From contig NW_003314345.1 in NCBI RefSeq assembly GCF_000143415.4, positions 188,083-252,082 on the forward strand: 64,000 bases of DNA, given 5' to 3'. The stretch is from Selaginella moellendorffii (Eukaryota; Streptophyta; Lycopodiopsida; Selaginellales; Selaginellaceae). The position numbers and the translations under genes are program-made. Shown here one piece after another: positions 10,410 to 22,694 of the stretch. Each line of letters opens with the position of its first letter. The first letter of the stretch is position 1. The notes beneath the pieces were generated by a model. The model saw nothing but the letters and a program-made list of their open reading frames with translations. It made no database searches and was not told the DNA's origin.

Positions 10410-12110
10410 GTCTTCTTAAGACTATACTTCCAAGCCTCAAGTCAAACTCTATATTCCATTGCCATCTTTTATATCTTCCACGAGAGATATCCACTCCAAG
10501 ATGCAAAGGCATCATAATTTTCAAAGCCCAGCCTATGTTCTTAGTGTGAGAAGATTTGAGAGTACCCTTTGACCACCACTTTGCGTTCTTTCCATATTAA
10601 TATAGTCTCCCTAAACCTAATGCTTGCAATGAGATTACCAACATTTCGAGGTTGACAAACCTGAATTTTACACCTTCAAGGAACCCCATGGAAATATCAT
10701 ATGTTATTCAGAGTTTATGGGCTTTGAAACCCAGCACCTTATCCCAGTGGTCAACTGTCATGAATTCCATAGTTCACCTGCAAAAGAAGGTACCATTCAA
10801 GAATATTATGTACTTACTAATGCAAGTCATAAGTTGTGGCTATAAATGACACTTGTGCATGTTCTTCCACATGACTGCAAGCCCGTGATAAATTCCAAAC
10901 ACCTATATATGTGAGTCCATCTGAACAAAGAAAAACTAAGCAAGTAATTCAGAGCTCCAAAAGTATTACTTCATCTGTGATCTTATGGGGAAGCTTCCAT
11001 TGCATGGATAACCATAGTTATCTAGCTTTCATACTCGCTCTATTCATGCCTAAAGCATCCAAGTTGCAAAAAAGTCTGTGCTTTTTGGCTCCATAGTAAC
11101 AGTCTCCCAGATCTGACAATAAGAAAATATATAAAACTTAGCCCCAGATCAAAGAGCACACCAAAGTTCCATTGGAGGTGAGCTCAAAGATCTCAATTGA
11201 CCATTGCCTGAGCAAAAGAACACTTAGCCACCAGAGGAAAATGAGCCAAAAGGCCATTCAAACAAAGAAAAAAAACTTTGCTTTTGTTCTTGAAAACATA
11301 GTCCTTACTTCCAAGTTAAAATTTTGCAGCTTGCAGCTAACAAAAACTTAAAAACTTTCCCAGATGCTTGAAAATTAGAATGGAACCTTGATAGGATGCT
11401 ATTTTGTTTGTCTCTGCCAAAGGATAACTGTTCTGATGCAACTTGGCCAGCATTCTCATAGGTTTTCTGGACATTTGACCTAGAAAATCCATCTTTGAAG
11501 TAGGGAGCTTATCTTGGAAAGTATCAAAGCCACCTTACCAAGACAGTGCTAAAAATGTGGTGGCAGCCAACACAATCCCCAACATGTTTTGCAAGAATTA
11601 ATGTAGATTCCTTAGCATGGCTGTAGAATAAAACTTCTACGAGACCAGAAGTGTGTAAATAATAATCACCAATTTTCTTAAGAGAATTTATAAACTAGAG
11701 TATTAACTGTTTAGGAAAAGACAAGATTATTCTAAATGAATATTATGGGATATTCTACTATTTAATATCTAAGTATATTCTAGGTATTGCTTATGCAAAC
11801 CAAAAATACATTAAAAATATCACTACCAACCATGACAATATGATAACATATAAGGTATAGTAGATGCAATCTAGCATATGTAACTATACTCTCTTTTTCA
11901 TGTTGCCCTTCATACCTAACCACCTAGGACAACTCAGAATCTAAGCACTATGCCATAGTAGATAGCGACAAGTGAGGGTTCATCTTAGGGTTTAGGTGCT
12001 CGCATTGCCACCTGCTCACTTCAGCACAAAACAATGCCATCCATGGCAGTGCCAACAGTGGGCAATGGGACATGGAGCAAATGGAGCAGGGGCAGCAGTC
12101 CTTATGGTTG
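10410..12110. other. Spacer sequence, nothing recognised
   Basis: AT-rich, short frames only (for example 10652-10849 and 10911-11096 plus). No family match by eye. Confidence 0.35.
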
Positions 12111-12119
12111 GGCAGTAGC

Positions 12120-12215
12120 CTTATTGACATGCAGCTGCAGCAGTATTAAAAGATCAGCAGCAGCAGCAGTGGTGGTGGCAAAAGACCATAGCAGCAGACA
12201 ACAGCAACAACAGTA
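12120..12215. repeat. CAG-rich microsatellite-like tract
   Basis: Imperfect CAG/CAA triplets with an internal GTGGTGGTGG stretch. In one frame it reads poly-Gln/Ser/Ala, but no surrounding gene is apparent. Confidence 0.7.
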
Positions 12216-15200
12216 AAAGTACATCTAGGATTAGTGTAGGTTCCTCAGGAAGAGAAGAGAGCACTTTCCACTTGGGACAATGAGTCTAGTGATGATAGTG
12301 AAGCAAGTGGAGATAGCAAAGATGTTCATTTCTTTGCCATGAAAAATGGATTGACAATGGAAGAAGTTACTTTGGTTCATGTGACAATCTGTACTTTGTG
12401 ACCAAAGCATCAAAACTTCACAATATTTTGACAGGGGTTGGTTGGCATGGGATGTTTTTGATGAAGCAAGCACTAGACATAACAACAAAGTTGTGGGAGC
12501 TAATTGACTTTGGAATATGTAGGAAGCAACTAGGGAATGATGGATGCCTATGGCATTTTGAGGTGGGTTGGGATAAAGCTTTGGAATCATAATGTTTGTT
12601 TAGCATTGCAAATCATTGATCTAGTGTGGCATGCCTAGTGGTTTTAACAAGTTATTGATTATAATATACCATCATCCCATTACATTGTGGTTGTAGAGCT
12701 TTGTATGAACATATGAGGTGATACAGTCTATGACATTTACATTGGAGTTGTAAAGCAGTTTAGTCAGCCTAGACTCATGCATAAAGATTTTGGACCAATT
12801 TTAATCTCATTGAAAAAGATATGAATGAGACTTTAGGTGTGGATGAGCATTCTTTCATAGAAGGGCCCTTTAAAAGAAACACTAGAAGATAAAATCCATA
12901 AAACACATTAAAATGTGTTTATAAAAATTCAACATAAAAAACCAATTTACTATATAAAATCACATGTTTTCAATATAATATTTTAGGTTTTATAACTTAG
13001 TAGAAAGATCAAACAAACCATTCTAGCATTCTTATTAGCAATAAATTTTCCTATTTTTTTCATTCTTAATATAAATATCCACAATCCTAAATAAAAAATT
13101 TTCTATTAATTTGTTTTCATTTCCAAGTTGGTTGGCTTAGAATCCTTTGGCAATGAACAAATAGGAGTCAATTTTGATTCTTATCAAGAAGGCCATTTCC
13201 TTTGAAAATTGAAAGTTTAAACTTTTTAGAAATGCTTGAATTTAGGGGCATTCTTTAAAAAATTTGAGTTGGGAGAATTTTTGGCTTATGACATTCAATT
13301 ATAAGTTGGGGCATAAAATGTTTATGCCTTGGTTTTTAGTAATGAATAAAATTATAGAATCCCAAACTTGAACACAGTCACTTTGCTAAAAAAATTGCAC
13401 ATACAAACCGTCAAACAACTTTAATTCAACAAATATATTATAGAAAAGTTTTAAAATTTTATAAGGATATTCTATATGTTGCTTCTTGTTGCACAAGAAT
13501 TTTTTCTAGTGTGAATGACACAATTAAAACAAAAATTTATAGCAGTTTTTGAGTTAATTATTTTAAAAATATAATATTTTATTTTTTGATTCTCAAATCC
13601 TAAAATGTATGAAATTGCACTATGACTTCATCAAATAAGTGTTCAATGTACTTCTTATACCATTTGCTTCACTTTCTTTAGATGTTACTAAAGACTAATG
13701 AGTTTGTCTAATGATCTTTTGCTTAACAATATAGTAGAAATAATTACTCAAAATTTAACTATATATACATTCAAGAAGCTGGGTTTATAGTTAGATGTGC
13801 TAAAATTTTGTTATACCTTTTTGCTTAGTTTTGTATGACACTCAAGTGATGTTTGACTAGGAGTATCATAATTAGTGGCACTAATTGACAACTACCTTTT
13901 ATAAGAGAGAGACTTTTTAAAAGTCACTCTTTGTACTATTAATCTAGAAGTGAGTAAGTACTAGTTTTTACTTACAAAATTCTTCAAAATTACAAAATTC
14001 TTTACCACTCTACACATATTTATTGTGTCTTTATTCTATGTGTCGAGCTCTAAAACCTTCCCAAGCTCAAACTTAAACAAATCCTCACTATTATAACCTT
14101 CACTTACAATCTTATCAAAAAAACTTACCGAAATGTTAATGGCACATAGCCCATATATATAATCACTTAACTTTAATGTATATAGCGCCTTAAATCAAAT
14201 GTGACTTAAAGCGATTCTGGTGAATGAAATAGTAAAAGAAACAATAAAAGTAAAATAAAAAAGTATTTTATATCTTTTCTTATTAACCGATCACTTTGCA
14301 CCTCATGCATAAATTGTTTGGTGTCTAGATCACTTCATTTAATTTATACTATTGGGAAAAACATGGTTTAATTAAAAACCCAATAAACCCTAGAGCAAAA
14401 CCTATGCATGAACTTTGTATATTAAAAGGAACAAAAAAAGAAAAAAAACACATATGTTTAGTATTTACTTTGAAACTTTTTGCCTTAATATTAATTAAAG
14501 TTTTTTAACAAAAAATCTTTCATAATAATTCAAAAGTGGTTGAACTTCCCTAATTTCATCCATTTCTATGCTTAATTTGTTAAATATTTTTAGCTCACTA
14601 GGTGGTTGTGCATGAAATTTCTCAAATACGTTCAACCATTAAATTTCATCTTTAAACTAAGATTTTTAAAAGCTAAATCAAAAATTATACAGCATAATAA
14701 TATAAAAGCACCAAGTTATTATACATAGTTAATTGATAAATTTTCCATTTATCTAATCCTCAACCAATCTCCAAAGACATTTAAATTATTATCTAATATA
14801 AAGAATAACCAACTTTGATGTAAAATATCCAAGTCAAACTTGGTAATTCACATGTTGTTATGAATTTAACATATGTTCTAGGGGAAATTCAAGAGCAAAA
14901 ATCAATCTAAAAATTAAAAAGGGGGAAGAGAAAAATTAGACTTATAAGCCTATAAACTCTATTTGCCCTTTGGATCTTGAGTGTAATTTTTTTTATTTTC
15001 TTAGTGAGAACCATAGATAATACAAATAGATGTTGATTTTTTCAAAGATAGAAAAGCTCAATGAGGTATATGGAAAAAGATTGTTAAAAGATTTATCAAT
15101 TAAATAAAACTTATAAAAAGAAATGAGATTTCTATATTCTACACTCTCTATTTTTTGTATAAGAGTTTAATATAATAATGTTTATTTAATATATGCTTAA

Positions 15201-15228
15201 TCACCTTACTCTACTTGTATTGAAGTAT
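12216..15228. other. Distal spacer, AT-rich, nothing recognised
   Basis: A pair of overlapping frames at 12231-12606 (both strands) may be transposon debris; unrecognised. From 12870 to the right arm the sequence is mostly A/T with many homopolymer runs and no ordered feature. Confidence 0.35.
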
Positions 15229-15278
15229 AACATATGGGCTGGAGACCTTCCAGATAATAGATTCAAACACAGAGAAAG

Positions 15279-15474
15279 AAAAAGTTTGGCAATTGTTTTG
15301 CTCGGGGATTGGCTCCAGAGACCCAATGGTGGCGATCCCATTGGAAAAGCCCTGGGTGATTGTGGAGTGGAATCAGTTCATGGTAGAAATGTGGAGGATG
15401 CCAAGGGCAGTCCCACTCGCGCTGCCCCATTAATGTGTATCTGCCATTCAACATTTGTGATGCAAGGAAAAACT
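15279..15474 (+). pseudogene. C-terminal MpaB-like fragment (right arm)
   Basis: Mirror of 3920-4115: the PPVIVEW-type and VEDAKGS-type segments of the oxygenase, shortened and out of frame. Confidence 0.8.
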
Positions 15475-15487
15475 GCACAGCAGCCAG

Positions 15488-15523
15488 GGTGACAGGTGGA
15501 AATACTCACCAGATACTACAAGA
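15488..15523 (-). pseudogene. 5' tRNA-Asp remnant (right arm)
   Basis: Mirror of 3871-3906. Half a tRNA-Asp, unable to fold. Confidence 0.8.
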
Positions 15524-15879
15524 TTGCACCCCATTGGGCACAAATGGACTGTAAACAAACCAGGTAGATAAGCATGCTAAGGGTTAGGCAATGTTATTCT
15601 TTTCGGGTGGTCTTAGGCTTGCAAGTGATCTGTCGTTAACTTGCACATTGTAAACAAGGATGTGTAGACGTTTTGGTAGGACCAAATGGAAAACGTGCAA
15701 CTTATGGGACATACTGGTTACGTGCACGGAATAAGATACGGTGAACCATGGAATTAAAAATGTGAGATGTGATCTCTGTAGGATAACTACCTCTTCTCCT
15801 GCCCCTGTTTCATAACCCACAGAGGAGTGTAGAAAACAAAAGCTGTTTTCAGGACCGATCAAACAGTTTTCATTTCCAA

Positions 15880-16069
15880 ATGGCTGCAATCTTGTTGATG
15901 ACCGTGTTGCTCATGATGGCTGGAAGATGGTGTGCATTGGCAAGAGAAAAGATAGAGCGAGATTTCTAGCGTCACTCCACCCCGTGAGAGATGCCCACAA
16001 GATCTTGTGGTATATGTACTGGGTGGATTTCCCCTTCCCCTCACAAAAGACGCTCGAGTTTGGCACCAT
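15880..16069 (+). pseudogene. N-terminal MpaB-like fragment (right arm)
   Basis: Mirror of 3325-3514, with two substitutions (at 16027 and 16039 region) relative to the left copy. Starts with the ATG of the ancestral gene but frameshifts within the anchor and stops early in the annotated frame. Confidence 0.85.
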
Positions 16070-16229
16070 GCATATCTTGGTTAGTTTGTGCCAACATGAA
16101 TCTCCAGGTGTGGTCATAGCTCCTACACCGATCAAAGCCAGCTTGCACGAGGTAAAAGTTCGTTTTCGTTTTCTCTGCTTTGTGCTACTTGAGCTACTGC
16201 TGCAGGATATCTATGCGAAGGTCATGTAA

Positions 16230-17228
16230 GAGGCCAAGACTTTGGAACTCACTCGGAGGTGGAGTTTTTGTCATGCCCAAGAGCTGTGCAGACGTTTCCT
16301 GAGCCGACAGTCCATGAAATTCACTTTAGAAGGACATAGAAATCATTTAAACATATATTCAACTCTATCAAGTATTAAAATGTCTGTTCAGCAATTGATT
16401 TCATCCCTTGTTAATGTCCAGCTGGATAACAATAAGATGACAAACCTGAACACCGGGAGTGGCGTGCTCACTCTTTCGTAAGCGTCTGTTCCAGCATGTT
16501 TTTCATCTTATTTGTGGTGAATGTTACTGCAGCCTGGCAGGGAATCCAGTTTGTGATGGCAGTAGGCTTTGTGCCTCCCTTGCCGCGCTGCTGGAGGAGG
16601 GACGCCGATGAGCTTCTTCTACTGGGAGGCATGATGCCGGATGCCCGAAATCCCTATCCTGAGCTACTCTGCCTATCCACAGTGATATTTCGCGGCGCCG
16701 GAGCTCGATGCTGGCATAATACGCGATCCAGATGCTTCAAATCCTCGCCGCCGCTCCCAATGGAGCTAGATCGATCGCCTTGAAGATCATCCACCGCATT
16801 GCCTTGCCCAAATCTGGATGGGATTCGCGGCGCACCCCTGCATTGTATCCAAAATCTGGAGCCACGCGCCTGCGATTCATGGCGCCAGCGCCCCGGCGGA
16901 AGGGATAGCGCAATCCCTAATGCGATGGAGGAGGAGAGGAGAGGAGAGAGGAGAAAGAGGAGAAAGAGGCTCCTCACCACACTGTCCCGTTTCTCCCAAA
17001 AACCATGCACCACATTGAGCTGCTTGTCAAGCGTCCGGCAATCCACGCCGTCCAGAGGGGGCCCGCGTGCGTGGCACACACTCGTGCGTCGGATGGAGAG
17101 CAGGTACTGGTCGTTGGATCCAAAGGGCCCCGAGACCATCGCAACCGCTCAACGCAGACATGCCGTCCGGGTTCCTTCCGCGAACCAACGGTCCGAGGAG
17201 CGCAATTAAGTTCTATTAGTTGTCTGAT
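16230..17228. other. Right-arm interior, no gene recognised
   Basis: Mirror of 2156-3160, lacking the 10-nt stretch at about 16351. Overlapping frames on both strands, none recognised. Confidence 0.35.
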
Positions 17229-17300
17229 GTCGTTGTAGTATACTGGTGAGTATTTCCGCCTGTCACGCGGACGACCTGGGTTCGATCCCCGGCAACGGCG
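17229..17300 (+). tRNA. tRNA-Asp (GUC), right-arm copy
   Basis: Identical 72-nt cloverleaf to 2084-2155: paired 7-bp acceptor stem, anticodon GTC in a CTGTCAC loop, T-arm with GGTTCGATCC. It is transcribed away from the spacer, as is its twin. Confidence 0.95.
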
Positions 17301-17463
17301 AGATTAATCAATTGGATTAATAAGTAATAACAAAACCATAACAATTTATTAAAGGTATTTCTATGCATGCATTTGCTGAAAGGGACAACGTAATCCCCCA
17401 TCGTAGTATGGTCCAATCTTGCCGGATTTCAGCACTCCCAGCTCCGCCAGCTTGTATCCCTTC

Positions 17464-18396
17464 TCAAATGCTGGTGGCCGATACATTCACGTTGAGCTGC
17501 CGGTACTCTTCCGGATTGGCAGCGGGATTAGGACACCAGTCCACCTCAATGCTGCCCTTCGCATCCTCCACACGTCTGGGAGGCATAAATGCGGACACGC
17601 AGCTCCCGGCCAGCAGCTTGAACGCACCCAAGACGATCCACTCCACGATCACGGGGGGCTTTTCCAATCCAACAGCACTCCTGATTGTGGGATCGATGAG
17701 CGCGCAGATCCCAGTCTCTACCAGCGGCTGCACGGGCTGAGGAAACGCGTCCAGCACCAGATGCTTGAGATCCTGGACGATGCTCTTGTTCTTGTCCGTG
17801 AAGATGGCGTTCTTGGCCTCGTACTCGCAAATGTAGTCTCGCATCTCGGAAATGCTGTCTGGGATGTTTGTGATGCCCATCCTCACGCCCACGTCGTGCC
17901 ACACAACATACGCGGCCTCCTTCTCGTTGTCGGTCCACTTGCGGAATCCAAACTTCTCGGAGAAATCAATGGGACTGATCACGTTGAGGCAGAGGACGTA
18001 GGCGAATTGGTCGTTTGGGATCTTGAATTTGTTGTGGATTCCATTCAATCTCCTCACCGCGTACGAGCCGCGATCGCTGTCGACGTGGTGGTGGATCATC
18101 TCGCTCACCAGAATGTTGGTCTCGGCGGCGCGCTTCTCGGGATCCTTGAGGCCGTACTTGGTCTTGAAGAGCAGATTTGTGATCCCGGGGATGCCCAGCG
18201 TGCGGATGGTGCCAAACTCGAGCGCCTTTTGTGAGAGGAAGGGGAATTCCACCGAGTACATATACCACAAGATCTTGTGGGCATCTCTCACGGGGTGGAG
18301 TGATGCTAGAAATCTCGCTCTCTCTTTTCTCTTGCCAATGCACACCATCTTCCATGCTGCAGCCATCAACACGATCATCAACAAGATTGCAGCCAT
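17464..18396 (-). CDS. MpaB-like oxygenase, right-arm copy with C-terminal frameshift
   Basis: Identical to the left copy (986-2023) through about residue 305 apart from two or so substitutions (one Arg-to-Cys type change is seen only in a shadow frame; the annotated frame is nearly unchanged). A 2-nt deletion near 17484 changes the end: five foreign residues, then a stop at 17464, instead of about 40 further residues ending at 17361. The conserved core with the His121 block and DVGVRMGI is kept, so a 310-residue product is possible, but the loss of a stretch present in the twin suggests decay. An assembly or sequencing error is the alternative. Transcription runs toward the spacer, convergent with the left copy. 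Confidence 0.75.
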   Translation of the reverse strand: MAAILLMIVLMAAAWKMVCIGKRKERARFLASLHPVRDAHKILWYMYSVEFPFLSQKALEFGTIRTLGIPGITNLLFKTKYGLKDPEKRAAETNILVSEMIHHHVDSDRGSYAVRRLNGIHNKFKIPNDQFAYVLCLNVISPIDFSEKFGFRKWTDNEKEAAYVVWHDVGVRMGITNIPDSISEMRDYICEYEAKNAIFTDKNKSIVQDLKHLVLDAFPQPVQPLVETGICALIDPTIRSAVGLEKPPVIVEWIVLGAFKLLAGSCVSAFMPPRRVEDAKGSIEVDWCPNPAANPEEYRQLNVNVSATSI

Positions 18397-18491
18397 TCTG
18401 AAATGGTTGCGTTGTGAAAACTGTTTGATCTAAAATCTGTGCGTGCAAAAGAAAGAACTAGGTTGGTGAAAACATGGGCAAGAGAAGGGGT

Positions 18492-18498
18492 ATTTATA
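18492..18498 (-). promoter_or_regulatory. TATA box of the right MpaB-like gene
   Basis: Same TATAAAT on the minus strand, 95 bp before the ATG at 18396; identical context to the left arm. Confidence 0.65.
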
Positions 18499-18511
18499 CC
18501 AGTGATCCAAT

Positions 18512-19325
18512 AGAGATCACATTTCACGTTTTTTATTCATGTAGCACTAACGTGCACGCTGTTTGATCTGTGCATTCTTTCAGCCACTCATTTAACATCA
18601 ATAAAAAAATCTATAGTCCCTGTATTGTACGTTTACAACATGTGGTCTATGCAATTTGTGGGTCACAAGTACACTCTATTTATTGTGGTTCAGGGTGATG
18701 CGCTCGCGAGATTCTGCGCACGAACACAGCTCTCAGTAAGACACAGAGCTACAGAGCTGCTGGCTTTCGGGAAGGGACCCCCCCCTGTTATATTCAGGCC
18801 ATGATGCCACAAGAGCAACACAGTACAAGCATCACCCTGCATCAGCAACGTCCTTAGAAGGTAGAAGTGCACACCAAGCTTGCTGCTGCTCAACGAGCAC
18901 ACCGTCAACTTTTGGCAAGTCTGCGAAACGCGAACATATATCGATGGGATGCGACAGATGTGCGATGCACACATTACAGCACCCCTGATCCTCCTGTATT
19001 GGTGCCCGGAATTCGGGCGCTGTAACCAATTCCCATGCCAACAGAAATCCTGGCGTGGAGAGACACACTCCAATTCCTCCTAACCGCCCGCAGAGACACT
19101 GTGTGTGTGTGGCAATTCAAGATTCCCAGTTGCTCGCAGACAGTCACAACACGGGCTGGTGGTATGACTGTAGGCGACGGACAAAGAAACTTAAAGTCGA
19201 TCTGGACACTCTCCTCCAGCAACCAGTTACCACTGTCCCCGATAGCTGGATCAGCCTGGCATTCAAAAGCTGGCTACGTGGCGCAGATCGCAAGACAAAA
19301 TTCCAATACTATCTCGCCAATGTAA
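18512..19325. other. Right-arm flank upstream of the oxygenase gene
   Basis: Mirror of 57-870. One plus-strand frame runs 19055-19429, through the last visible paired base; not recognised. A CT dinucleotide repeat follows outside the arm at 19549-19564. Confidence 0.4.
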
Positions 19326-19663
19326 ACATCACTCGAACAATCGGGCCTCCAGTCTACAACCCACTCGGGAAACGAACTCTGCAAACGCTTCGAGATACTG
19401 ACTGGAGATGCACAATCTCCATAGCGTAATCGGAGCGTGGTGACGGCCTGGGCAGACCGGCGATGCCCGGTCCGCAAACAGGAGGTCAAGGACGTGGACG
19501 TGGAAGATGCCATCGTTTGCTGCCTAGGCTACACACGGCTGAGGCTACTCTCTCTCTCTCTCTCATAAAACCGTACTGTTCCATATGAAACATGCCAATA
19601 ATGAAACATGCATTACAGGAATTAGGTCACTGCTGTTCACGCGATGCCAGGGCTGAGAAGGAA

Positions 19664-20677
19664 ATGCGATTCGTCAGCTCCCTAGCTAGATTCCAGAGGT
19701 GGATTACACCCACGGTAACGGCAGCTATGGCCGCGGACAAAGTAGCAGCATCATCAGGGAAGAGAGAAATCGCGCCGGGCAAGACACGCATCGGATGGAT
19801 CGGCACTGGAGTGATGGGGCGATGGATGTGTGGCCACATCCTCGACGCCGGGTACGCGCTCACGGTCTACAACCGCACGCCCAGCAAGGCCCAAGATCTG
19901 TGCGGCCCCGGCCAGGCATTCCTGGCCGATTCCCCGCTCCAGGTCGCGCAGCGCAGCGATGTCGTCTTCACCATCGTCGGCTACCCTGCCGACGTTCGCC
20001 AGGTAATCCTCGGCCCGCTGGGAATCCTCGAGGGGCTGGAGCCGGGCGGGATCGTGGTGGACATGACGACGAGCGAGCCAGCGCTGGCGCGAGAGATCGC
20101 TGCTCGCGCGCTGGATCGCGGCTGCCATGCGCTGGACGCCCCGGTCTCGGGTGGCGATCGCGGCGCCAAGGCCGGGAAGCTCTCCATCATGGTTGGCGGC
20201 GATCTGGAAGTGTACACCGCTCTAGCGCCGCTCTTCCAGTGCATGGGATCGCCAACTTTCATGGGCGCCGCCGGGAGTGGCCAGAGTTGCAAGCTGGCCA
20301 ACCAGGTAACCATCGCCACCACCATGGTGGGCTTGGTGGAAGGGATGCTCTTCGCGCACAATGCCGGGCTGGACGTGGAGAGCTACGTGGCAGCCATAGC
20401 CGGCGGGGCGGCGGGATCAAAGTCCCTGGAGCTGTACGCGCAGAGGATCCAGCGCCGGGACTTCCAGCCGGGTTTCTACGTGAATCACTTCGTCAAGGAT
20501 CTGGGGATCGCGATCAACGAGTGCTCTAGGCTGGATCTCTGCCTCCCGGGCCTCGCTCTCGCGCAGCAGCTCTACGTGTCTCTCAAAGCTCACGGCGATG
20601 GCAACCTCGGCACGCAAGCGCTCGTCCTCGCGCTGGAGCGGCTAAACAACATCCAGCTCCTCGACAAGAAGCCATGA
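19664..20677 (+). CDS. 3-hydroxyisobutyrate dehydrogenase-like protein, probably mitochondrial
   Basis: Intronless. The open frame begins at 19592, but I prefer the ATG at 19664 (337 residues) because it opens an Arg-containing, Ser/Thr-rich, acid-free leader typical of organelle import (RFVSSLARFQRWITPTVTAA); ATG 19727 is a further option. The Rossmann dinucleotide motif GTGVMG is at residues 47-52, followed by VYNRTPSKA, VDMTTSEP, the substrate loop DAPVSGGDRGAK, and KLANQ with the catalytic Lys of beta-hydroxyacid dehydrogenases. The C-terminal helical domain has GFYVNHFVKDLG. The family oxidises 3-hydroxyisobutyrate or related beta-hydroxyacids with NAD(P)+ in valine breakdown. The sequence best fits the plant HDH-like subgroup (Arabidopsis At4g29120 type) rather than classical HDH1. 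Its promoter abuts the inverted repeat. Confidence 0.9.
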   Translation: MRFVSSLARFQRWITPTVTAAMAADKVAASSGKREIAPGKTRIGWIGTGVMGRWMCGHILDAGYALTVYNRTPSKAQDLCGPGQAFLADSPLQVAQRSDVVFTIVGYPADVRQVILGPLGILEGLEPGGIVVDMTTSEPALAREIAARALDRGCHALDAPVSGGDRGAKAGKLSIMVGGDLEVYTALAPLFQCMGSPTFMGAAGSGQSCKLANQVTIATTMVGLVEGMLFAHNAGLDVESYVAAIAGGAAGSKSLELYAQRIQRRDFQPGFYVNHFVKDLGIAINECSRLDLCLPGLALAQQLYVSLKAHGDGNLGTQALVLALERLNNIQLLDKKP

Positions 20678-21219
20678 ATAGCTAAAGTTTGCTGCCATGC
20701 CAGATCGATTCTTCCGTGTTTAGCTTGAGCTCAAGCATGAGCTTTTGGAAGATCGCAGGGAATGTTTGCTCCTCAAAAGCGAGTTAAAGCCAGAATCCAA
20801 GCCTCAAAAATGGTCTTTTTCTCTTTTCTGGTACAGCCACAGACGCGGATTGATTGTTCCTTCTTACACAGATATTGTCTCTTGCTCGTCGGGCGTAAGC
20901 ATCCCGTGATTCTGTCAAGTCTGTGGCTTTTTTTTTTTTTTTTTTTTTGAGGAATCGCAGTGGTAATCCTCGCAATCGCAAGAGCGATAACATCTTCCTT
21001 AGCTGGATACGAGCTTTGCCACCTTGAATGCTGCTCCCACTCGCTGACACACAGTTTGTTGAGACGACCAGTGTCCCATAAAACGAGCAAGGCCAAAAGG
21101 CGCGCTAGCTCGCGATCGAGCAAAATAAGAGCGTCGAGACAAGCATTCTTTTCTATCTTACACAAGTACTTCTAGCTTTCACGAGTGGGAATTTTCTTTA
21201 GATCGCAGCCCTCGACACA
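20678..21219. other. Intergenic, with poly-T tract
   Basis: Contains a 20-nt T run near 20929-20948. Open frames here are low-complexity artefacts. It should hold the 3' UTR of the dehydrogenase and the promoter of the peroxidase; no clear TATA box was picked out. Confidence 0.5.
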
Positions 21220-22400
<1,181 letters not shown>

Positions 22401-22694
22401 AAGAAGTTACTCGCGACAGGGTGCAAATCCTCCTCCTATGTACTGGACTCTCATTTGTGCCAAAGAAACTCTTCATTCGTACCAAAAGATTTGTGAAAAA
22501 AAATCACAACTTTGTCGATCAAAGCTGGGAGAAAAGATCTTGATTTCTTGACACCTTGGAGAACTATAGCAAAAATATCGATTCGATCAGAAATAGAAGC
22601 AAAATCTTATCTACCTAGACTATAGCCACGGTCATGTACAGTCATAAAACTTCCTCCTTGCCTTGTTCTTTCTTCTTTTTTTTTTGTGTGGTTC

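Larger units (their letters stand above)
15229..19381. repeat. Right arm of the inverted duplication
   Basis: Reverse complement of 1-4165 with two small indels and a few substitutions. The boundary at 15229 is sharp. The outer boundary cannot be placed because the left arm is cut by the window start; 19381 is only the last base with a visible partner. Contents mirror the left arm, so its genes are transcribed in opposite directions. Confidence 0.95.

Noticed and set aside
12120-12216. Poly-Gln protein
   Set aside because: Short CAG-rich microsatellite with no surrounding gene.
20784-21165. Minus frames of 88-130 codons across the poly-T tract
   Set aside because: They translate a homopolymer into poly-Lys and lack any recognisable domain.
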